From: JAGLCY01 sp965363725
GTDB taxonomy: Bacteria > Krumholzibacteriota > Krumholzibacteriia > LZORAL124-64-63
Length of the DNA stretch: 21,774 nucleotides
Assembly (NCBI GenBank): GCA_965363725.1
Contig: CBDTUS010000045.1
Location: forward strand, 1 to 21,774
Direction of reading: 5' to 3'
The notes beneath the pieces were generated by a model. It was not told where the DNA came from, made no database searches, and saw nothing but the letters and a program-made list of their open reading frames with translations. Numbering within the stretch: position 1 is the stretch's first letter; every line of letters begins with the position of its first letter. The translations under genes and the position numbers were made by a program. This document shows positions 15,944-21,774 of this stretch, one piece after another.

Positions 15944-17146
15944 CTAGAACGCGCTGACGAAGCCCAGCCCGATCCGGTTGAACTCATTTTCCACGTCCCG
16001 CGTGTATTCGATATTGCCCCTCAGATTGCGGGCGAACAGGTACGTGCCGCTGACGGTGACGCTTTCGTAGTCGTGGAAGTGCTGGTCGGGATCGATGTCC
16101 GAATCCACCTGGTTGTACAGCAGGGTGAAGTAGAAGTCGGACTGGTCACGCTTGGGAGAGTAGACGAGCTCGGCCAGGATGCCGCGGGTTTTCACGTCGG
16201 TGTCCTCGACGACAAAAGTCGGGTTGGTGTCTTCCCGCCACAGGTACTGGAAATTCAGATCGAACATGCCGTTGCCCAGGGTGAAATCCGGCCCGTGGGT
16301 GACGATTGTGTTTTTGTAGTAGTCCTCGGCGCCCTCCGCATGGCCTTTTTCGTTCCCGTAGTAGAAGAAATACCCGATGCGGAAGGGATGGAACACGTCC
16401 TGGCTCAGACGCAGCCCGTAGTTCTTGTACTTGTCGTTCTCGAAGGTGACGTGGTCTTTGGGGATGTCCTTGCCGTTGCCGTTGACGATCATGCCCACTA
16501 GACCGGTGCCCGTCTTCTCGATGTCGTAGGTCAGCATGAGACCCCGGTCGTAGGCCAGGTTGGTCCGGGACAAGCCCACGCGCGTCTTGTAGACCTCGTA
16601 GTCCTCGAAGGTCAAGCGAAGCTCCCGCTTCATCAGGGGGTCGGAGGTTTGGAACTGTCCGACCATGATGTCGAAGTTCGCCCCGAAAAGGTTGTTGAAG
16701 TGGATGTAGGCGTCCTCGATGCCGGCTACCTCGCCCCGCTCCGACATGTAGAAGTAGAAATAGTAGCCGACGTTCTTGGCCACCGTGCCACCGGAGAGCA
16801 GTTTCACGCCGTAAGGAGTGCGGAGGTCGTTGTTGATCTCTCCGGCATCCTCATAGATCCCGTATAGGTCGAAGCGCGCGGCGATGGGAAAGGTCCGATT
16901 CAGGGTCAACTGGTCGTCTCCCGTATCCAGGAACTGGCGCGGGTTCTCGTCTTCGGGCATCGCGAATCCGTTGCCCGCGAATTCTTCACCGAACTCCTTG
17001 AGCCGGGGGAAGGGCGCGTGACAGGTGGTGCAGCTGATCTTGTGCTGGCGGGCAAAGGCCGGGATGGCTTCGGCCTCCTGTGGGGCAGCAGAAATGACAA
17101 CGACGACCAGAAGCAGCAGAGCGGCGAATAGATTCCTGCGGTTCAT
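15944..17146 (-). CDS. Cyc2-like fused monoheme cytochrome c and outer-membrane beta-barrel
   Basis: A 400-residue exported protein. A basic start and a hydrophobic segment form a signal peptide with likely cleavage near AEA (25-27). Directly after comes a single heme site, C39-x-x-C42-H43, within PAFARQHKISCTTCHAPFPR, then LKEFGEEFAGNGF. The order A/P-x-FARQ, CxxCH, P-x-L, FG and NG-F is the N-terminal pattern of Cyc2 proteins as I know them. The remaining 330 or so residues alternate polar and aromatic residues (for example YYFYFYMSERG, RIGYFFYYGNEKG), contain no long hydrophobic helix, and end in GLGFVSAF with C-terminal Phe, as outer-membrane barrels do. Cyc2 of iron oxidisers passes electrons from outside Fe(II) inward; other cytochrome-porins may differ. 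It lies 14 bases after the pentaheme gene with AAGGAG before its ATG, so they are co-transcribed. Confidence 0.72.
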   Translation of the reverse strand: MNRRNLFAALLLLVVVVISAAPQEAEAIPAFARQHKISCTTCHAPFPRLKEFGEEFAGNGFAMPEDENPRQFLDTGDDQLTLNRTFPIAARFDLYGIYEDAGEINNDLRTPYGVKLLSGGTVAKNVGYYFYFYMSERGEVAGIEDAYIHFNNLFGANFDIMVGQFQTSDPLMKRELRLTFEDYEVYKTRVGLSRTNLAYDRGLMLTYDIEKTGTGLVGMIVNGNGKDIPKDHVTFENDKYKNYGLRLSQDVFHPFRIGYFFYYGNEKGHAEGAEDYYKNTIVTHGPDFTLGNGMFDLNFQYLWREDTNPTFVVEDTDVKTRGILAELVYSPKRDQSDFYFTLLYNQVDSDIDPDQHFHDYESVTVSGTYLFARNLRGNIEYTRDVENEFNRIGLGFVSAF

Positions 17147-17160
17147 TTCCGAACTCCTTT

Positions 17161-18501
17161 TCAGTCGAAGACTTCGATCCAGGTGACGGCTTCATTGATG
17201 ACGTGAGGCGCGGATTCCTCCGCGGGAACGCCGAGATATTCGGCGACGGGAGTGACAAGCCGCTGGTAGTTGAGCACGGCCTCGAAAGTGACCTTGCCCG
17301 TGGCGATGTCCGTGGGCAGTTCCCAGGTGAAGGTTTCGATCTTGGTTTCGCGCGGCCCGATGCGGTAGTCCACACCCAGCGATTTCGTGTTCCACTGCTG
17401 GATGGTCATGCGGCCCTCCGGATCGAAGTAGGGCATGCGGAAGATCCGGTTGCCGACGGGGATGCCGTCGCGCTGAACGCCGGCGAAATCAGGAATTTCC
17501 TTGGCGATCCCCATGTCCTGGTAGGCGAGGACATCGGCTGAAATGGTGTACTCCTCGCCGTCGAAACCCTTGGGGTCGACCGGCAGCCGCCAGGTATTGC
17601 CGGCGCTGTCGGTGGCCGTCACTTCCAGCCACATCATGCGGTCCTCGACCGATCCCGAAGGCACCTTGTGCCCGCACTTTCCGTTGAAAAGCTGGACCTT
17701 GATCACGGCGGTGCCGTCGTAGTCGAGGTCGCGCTCGAGGGGATTCATCCGCATCTCGATCGCGCCGTTCAGCTTGCCCGGGTCATGGGCGCCGTGGAAC
17801 AGGTGCTGGGCGACCATGCTTTCTTCGGCCATCTTGGCCGACTTGCCGTGCCCCTTGGGCATGTGGCAGTCCTGGCAGTGGACACCCTGCGCGAAGTAGG
17901 GGCCTTCCTTCCATTCCAGATGAGTCGACTTAACCCAGATGCCGTAGGGGCTCATCTCGTTGTGGCAGGTGCCGCAGAAATCGCCCGTCTTGATGAACTC
18001 ATTCTCCACCGTGTCGTGATGGGGTGACGAGAGCCCGGGCTTGGGGCCCGTTTTCGTGCGGCCCGGTTCGGTGATCCAGTTGAAGTTGTGGGGCACGTCG
18101 CCCTCGAATCCGGTCACGGTGTGGCACAGGTCGCAATGCACCGACTCGTTGGCGCGGCTGTTTTCCGATGGCAACGGGGGAGGGGTGTCGCCGGCCAGAA
18201 AGGACACTGGGGCATGGCACCCGTTGCAGCCGGCCTTGACCCCGGCGACCACCTCGTCCTTCTCGGCGTGGGGCACCGCCAGTTCGAAATACTCGATCTC
18301 GTCCCAGTGGTGGGTGTAGGCCTGGCTCATCATGGACTGGGTCCACTGCTGATAGATGTCGTCGTGGCAGCTGGCGCAGACCTGGGGCTTTTCGTAGTCG
18401 TCGTAGCTGCGGGTGCCGTGGGCTGCGTCGCCCACGGGAACGGCCCCGGCGAGGGCCGAAATGAGCAGGAACACACCTGCCAAGGTAATTCGGAAAAACA
18501 T
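17161..18501 (-). CDS. Exported pentaheme c-type cytochrome (c554-like family)
   Basis: A 446-residue protein with an N-terminal signal peptide (hydrophobic residues about 5-21). Five CxxCH heme-binding sites occur: CASCH (42-46), CNGCH (92-96), CDLCH (123-127), CGTCH (176-180) and CQDCH (209-213). After the heme half, GKCGHKVPSG (275-284) followed by a WLEVTATDSAG strand matches the GH-x-x-P-[TS]-G beta domain found after the heme region in many cytochrome c554-like multiheme proteins; H278 may be a distal heme ligand. All hemes lie in the first 215 residues; the C-terminal half is a beta-rich domain without heme. AGAGG lies about seven bases before the ATG. It is the first gene of a two-gene unit with the Cyc2-like barrel, so it is a likely periplasmic electron partner. 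Its redox partner or enzymatic activity is unknown. Confidence 0.85.
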   Translation of the reverse strand: MFFRITLAGVFLLISALAGAVPVGDAAHGTRSYDDYEKPQVCASCHDDIYQQWTQSMMSQAYTHHWDEIEYFELAVPHAEKDEVVAGVKAGCNGCHAPVSFLAGDTPPPLPSENSRANESVHCDLCHTVTGFEGDVPHNFNWITEPGRTKTGPKPGLSSPHHDTVENEFIKTGDFCGTCHNEMSPYGIWVKSTHLEWKEGPYFAQGVHCQDCHMPKGHGKSAKMAEESMVAQHLFHGAHDPGKLNGAIEMRMNPLERDLDYDGTAVIKVQLFNGKCGHKVPSGSVEDRMMWLEVTATDSAGNTWRLPVDPKGFDGEEYTISADVLAYQDMGIAKEIPDFAGVQRDGIPVGNRIFRMPYFDPEGRMTIQQWNTKSLGVDYRIGPRETKIETFTWELPTDIATGKVTFEAVLNYQRLVTPVAEYLGVPAEESAPHVINEAVTWIEVFD

Positions 18502-18544
18502 ACCAAACCTCTGGGGAATAAGGGCTTATAGCTCACCCTGTGAA

Positions 18545-18573
18545 CTTATCACATGAGGTGCAATATTCAACAA
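18545..18573 (-). promoter_or_regulatory. Candidate promoter of the cytochrome operon
   Basis: On the minus strand TTGTTG (18573-18568) is followed by a 17-base spacer ending in TGT (extended -10) and GATAAG (18550-18545; 4 of 6). The transcript would start near 18538 with a leader of about 37 bases. The -35 is weak (3 of 6). In the same 207-base divergent spacer, TAGAAT (18669-18674) is a lone good -10 for the plus-strand gene, without a recognisable -35. Confidence 0.33.
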
Positions 18574-18708
18574 AATCGTTATGGAGAAAGGACCTAACCT
18601 GGGAACCATGGCGGAATTGGGCCAACAGAATGTTCGCGATATGAAATGGATCATGGTACGATCCGCATTAGAATTTTCACGCTGAATAGGGAATTTGGGA
18701 GGCGTTAA

Positions 18709-19854
18709 ATGGACATGAACAGTGAAGCATCCCGGGATACCACCCACCTGGATCGGGCCATGGACGTGGCGATCAGGCTGGCTTTTGTGGGCCTCATCGT
18801 CTTGTGGTGCACGCGGATCATCCGCCCGTTTTTCATACCCCTGTTGTGGGGGCTCATCATATCGGTGGCGTTGTATCCGGTTTTCCTGAAACTGAAGAGT
18901 TGGCTTGGCGGCCGCAACCGTCTGGCCAGCGTTCTTTTCATCCTGGTCAGTCTGGCCCTGGTCATCGGGCCGACGGCGATGCTGGCCGATTCGATCATAG
19001 TTGGGGCCACGGGGTTGAAGGACGGACTGGAAGAAGGCACCCTGACCGTTCCGCCGCCTACTGAAAACGTGAAAGAGTGGCCTGCCATTGGTCCCAAGGT
19101 CTATGACTCCTGGCTTCAGATCTCCAGCAACATGGGCAGCGAGGCGGCCAGGTATGCCGATCAGCTCCAGGGCCTGGCCAGTTGGATGGCCGGTTCCATC
19201 GCCGCCATGGGCGGGGCCGTGATTCAGACCATTTTCGCGCTGGTCATCGCCGGGGTACTGATGATGAACGCCCTGGGTGGGGGCCGGGTGGCCTATGCCA
19301 TCGCCGATCGGCTGGGTGGCGATCATGGTAAGGAACTGGTGACCATTTCCATCGCCACTATTCGCAGTGTCGTGCGCGGCGTCCTTTTGGTGGCCATGAT
19401 CCAGGGGCTGATGGCCGCCGCCGGTCTGGTTTTTGCCGGTGTACCCGGCGCGGGCTTCTGGGCCGTGCTCGTCATGATCCTGGCCATCATGCAGCTGCCA
19501 CCGATCCTGATTCTGGGGCCCATCGCTGCCTATGTGTTTTCCGCCAACGACAGCACCACTGTCGCGGTGATCTTCCTGATCTGGAGTCTGGTAGTCAGTG
19601 GGGCCGATGGATTCCTGAAACCCATGTTTCTCGGTCGGGGTGTGGCCGTCCCCATGCTGGTCATTCTGGTCGGGGCCATCGGGGGCATGGTGGTGTCCGG
19701 GATCATCGGCCTTTTCGTAGGTGCGGTGATCCTTTCCCTCGGTTATAAACTCGGAGAGCTCTGGCTGGGGGACAGTCTGGTCCAGGACAATCCCCTCGCC
19801 GAATCAGATATAATGAAGAACGGGCAGGACCAACCGGATGGTGGTCGGGATTGA
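18709..19854 (+). CDS. AI-2E family transporter (PerM/TqsA/YdiK-type membrane protein)
   Basis: A 381-residue polytopic membrane protein. Hydrophobic segments near 24-38, 42-60, 75-95, 155-182, 225-250, 253-280, 290-305 and 320-355 match the eight-segment layout of the family, with the usual long hydrophilic loop after the third. The conserved late region GVPGAGFWAVLVMILAIMQL and the SGADGFLKPMFLGRG block are typical. Some members export autoinducer-2 (TqsA), others act as sodium/proton antiporters or have unknown cargo, so the transported substrate is open. GGGAGG lies six to seven bases before the ATG. It is divergent from the cytochrome pair and 34 bases ahead of the large exported PLD-like gene, which is likely in the same transcript. 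Confidence 0.88.
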   Translation: MDMNSEASRDTTHLDRAMDVAIRLAFVGLIVLWCTRIIRPFFIPLLWGLIISVALYPVFLKLKSWLGGRNRLASVLFILVSLALVIGPTAMLADSIIVGATGLKDGLEEGTLTVPPPTENVKEWPAIGPKVYDSWLQISSNMGSEAARYADQLQGLASWMAGSIAAMGGAVIQTIFALVIAGVLMMNALGGGRVAYAIADRLGGDHGKELVTISIATIRSVVRGVLLVAMIQGLMAAAGLVFAGVPGAGFWAVLVMILAIMQLPPILILGPIAAYVFSANDSTTVAVIFLIWSLVVSGADGFLKPMFLGRGVAVPMLVILVGAIGGMVVSGIIGLFVGAVILSLGYKLGELWLGDSLVQDNPLAESDIMKNGQDQPDGGRD

Positions 19855-19888
19855 ATTCGGCAACATTCTCATTCGAGGAGCTCACGCA

Positions 19889-21774
19889 ATGATCAGGGTG
19901 GCTATTAGAAAAGTAGTTTTCTCACGAAGCAGGATTCTGCTTCTTGTAGTTCTGGCCTGTTGTCTTCCGGTGGCAGATGGTCTGGCCCAGCGGGATCTTC
20001 CTCCTGAAAAAGGGGGCACGACCTATTCCCTCGGCATGCCGCCGGTCTACAAGGGCCGGGCGGGTTTCGAGCTCCAGTGGTACCGTCCCCAGAACAACAA
20101 TGACCTGGCGGCCTACCTGAATCTGGGTGTGTCCAAGGACCTGGGCAGTCCGGTGGTGGGGATTGCCGCCCTCAGGCTCGAGGGGTATGCAGGGGTCAGG
20201 GGTAAGGAGTTCGACGGAGGCGGCCGCGCCCTGTTCGAGATCCCGAGCTTCTACCTCGGATTCGGGGCGGACTTCAACGGTCTGGACAACGTGTGGGACT
20301 TCCTGTTCCAGCTGGACCTGCCCTTGAAAAGAGGAGGGATCTTCGGCCGGGGCACGACTCTAGCCGTGCGGTGGCTGCCGTCCCGTGACCAGACCGTGGG
20401 GCTGGGCATCAACATGCCCCTGTGGGGCCGCAACATCGGGGCCACCCGGCCCAAGAGCGACAACGTGCGCTTGAGATCTCGGGACCCCTACCGGATGGAA
20501 CTCGAGCTGGCGGACAACAGGATGGCCACGGTTTTTGCGGATCTGGGAGAGCGCGCCCGCTGGATCGCCGCCCTTTCCCAGCCCTTCGCCGAGCCCGAGG
20601 GAAAGGACGCGACCAAGGCCATGGCCCCGATCCTGGCCACAGTGAGATCCCACGTCGATTCCACCGACCAGAAGTTCCCCAATGGACACACTCTGCCGGC
20701 CGAGATCAACGCCTACCACGAAAGCCTGGACCTGGCCTTCTCGCTCGCTTCGGGTGACCAGGGGATATCCCCGGAGGGCCGTGCCCTGAGCGAGAAAGCC
20801 CGGGAAATCCTGCTGGATGAGGTCCTGATTCCCTACAACTATCTGTTGGGGCAGCGCAAGAAGAACGATTCCCTGGTCAGCATGATCGCCATCGCCCAGA
20901 CCGAATTCACTTCCTGGGTCCTGTCCGGTCAAAAAAATGTGGACGATCGCGCGCGGCAGATTTTCTTCGTGTTTCAGACCCTGTGCGATCTGATGGAAGA
21001 GAACCGCGCCCGTCTGCGGGACCGCTGGGAGGATTCGCGTTTTGTCTGGATGCCGCTGCACTATGCCCTGAAAACCGAGCAGCACGATTCCCAGGCTGAA
21101 CTCGACGACCTGATCGCCCGATCGGTCAAACAGCCCTTCACCGAGGAAAATCGGATCTGGTACATTGTCAACGAGCAGTTCCAGTGGGAGATGGTTCGCT
21201 CGGTGCGCAAGGCCGAAGACTACCACGTGCTTTGGATCCACGATTTTCGGGGCAACAACGCCGAAGGCAAGCCCGATGCCATTGCCTACGCCCAGACCCT
21301 GAACTATCTCGAAGCGATGATTGAACGCGTGTCGGCCTACGACGAAACCAGCAAGCTGCCCCAGTATTTCATCCTGTTGGATCAGCACTATTTCGAAATC
21401 AACAAGGCCCGCCGGTGGTTGCGCCTGTTGAATGAACCGCTGGACTACGAGATGAGCCTGCCCAAGGGCTATGAAGAGTGGGAAGAGCGCCTGAACGAAA
21501 CGCAGAAGCGCCTCCGGGATGCGGTTTCCCAATCCATGATGCTCACTATTGCGAGGAGCCAGTACGGGGAGAAATGGCTGAAGAATCGGCTCAAGGTGCA
21601 CGTCAACATCACCAATCCCGCCGATCCCTCTTTCTTCAGTTGGCACAGCGTCGGCATCATGCCCATCTCGGATAACATGATGCGCGATCACCGCAAGATC
21701 GCCTTCTACGACGTCACCGAAGAGGACCCCTTCAAGGGCATGGCCATGTTCACGGGCATGGGCATCGGCGAGCA
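19889..21774 (+). CDS. Large exported protein with phospholipase D-like HKD motif (truncated by window edge)
   Basis: The frame stays open for 628 codons to the right edge. GAGGAG precedes the ATG. A signal peptide (hydrophobic residues about 15-30) could be cleaved after GLA at residue 33; VLAC ending at C24 is a weaker lipobox alternative. Residues about 45-195 are rich in short alternating strands (FELQWYRP, FYLGFGADF, LAVRWLPS), suggesting a beta domain. Residues 200-560 look mostly helical. Near the end, HVNITNPADPSF is followed by MMRDHRKIAFYDV, with H601, K603 and D608 forming the HxKxxxxD motif of the phospholipase D superfamily. A second HKD motif would lie beyond the window. Relatives cleave or transfer phosphodiester bonds; the substrate is unknown. 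The PLD call rests on this motif alone. Confidence 0.68.
   Translation, partial: MIRVAIRKVVFSRSRILLLVVLACCLPVADGLAQRDLPPEKGGTTYSLGMPPVYKGRAGFELQWYRPQNNNDLAAYLNLGVSKDLGSPVVGIAALRLEGYAGVRGKEFDGGGRALFEIPSFYLGFGADFNGLDNVWDFLFQLDLPLKRGGIFGRGTTLAVRWLPSRDQTVGLGINMPLWGRNIGATRPKSDNVRLRSRDPYRMELELADNRMATVFADLGERARWIAALSQPFAEPEGKDATKAMAPILATVRSHVDSTDQKFPNGHTLPAEINAYHESLDLAFSLASGDQGISPEGRALSEKAREILLDEVLIPYNYLLGQRKKNDSLVSMIAIAQTEFTSWVLSGQKNVDDRARQIFFVFQTLCDLMEENRARLRDRWEDSRFVWMPLHYALKTEQHDSQAELDDLIARSVKQPFTEENRIWYIVNEQFQWEMVRSVRKAEDYHVLWIHDFRGNNAEGKPDAIAYAQTLNYLEAMIERVSAYDETSKLPQYFILLDQHYFEINKARRWLRLLNEPLDYEMSLPKGYEEWEERLNETQKRLRDAVSQSMMLTIARSQYGEKWLKNRLKVHVNITNPADPSFFSWHSVGIMPISDNMMRDHRKIAFYDVTEEDPFKGMAMFTGMGIGE

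Noticed and set aside
19809..19814. Perfect TATAAT box near the end of the AI-2E transporter gene
   Set aside because: No acceptable -35 hexamer at 16-18 bases; the nearest candidate (AGGACA) is 19 bases away. The next gene is probably co-transcribed.
1..21774. CRISPR arrays, tRNA/rRNA genes, insertion sequences or prophage genes
   Set aside because: Looked for on both strands by eye; no regularly spaced repeats, no transposase or integrase motifs and no tRNA-like cloverleaf were noticed.

Overview
The window looks like chromosomal DNA of a GC-rich (by eye about 60-65%) Gram-negative bacterium. An LPS core heptose enzyme (HldD), an outer-membrane beta-barrel and a lipoprotein all point to a diderm envelope. 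The gene mix (HEAT-cyclophilin fusion lipoprotein, Rsm22-like protein, monomeric isocitrate dehydrogenase, multiheme c-type cytochromes) would suit an FCB-type candidate phylum or a deltaproteobacterium-like lineage. I cannot fix the taxon from this sequence alone. I found 18 protein-coding genes, two of them cut by the window edges, and no tRNA, rRNA, CRISPR array or mobile element.

Left part (1-5664): the start of a monomeric-type NADP isocitrate dehydrogenase (minus, runs off the left edge); a divergent sodium:solute symporter (plus); a convergent OmpR/PhoB-type response regulator with no kinase beside it (minus); and a NatA/NatB-like ABC exporter pair (plus) with overlapping start and stop codons. 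The 404-base gap between the regulator and the exporter holds a candidate promoter for each side and an 11-bp-period direct repeat of the kind OmpR/PhoB proteins bind.

Centre (5665-15924): a minus-strand lipoprotein with HEAT-like repeats and a C-terminal cyclophilin domain abuts the ABC permease stop to stop. Divergent from it is a tightly packed eight-gene plus-strand run: asd, ecfT-like, truA, transaldolase, htrA-like protease, an extended SDR, hldD and an Rsm22-family gene. Five of the seven junctions overlap by one to four bases. The run begins at a good sigma70-like promoter and ends at a perfect 30-bp palindromic terminator. It mixes amino-acid and sugar metabolism, tRNA modification, envelope quality control, LPS heptose synthesis and probably ribosome assembly, so it reads as a housekeeping/envelope operon.

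Right part (15925-21774): a minus-strand two-gene unit encodes an exported pentaheme c-type cytochrome followed by a Cyc2-like protein, a single-heme cytochrome fused to an outer-membrane beta-barrel. This is the most interesting part of the window and a candidate route for electron transfer across the outer membrane. Divergent from it are an AI-2E-family membrane protein and a large exported protein with a phospholipase D HKD motif, cut by the right edge.
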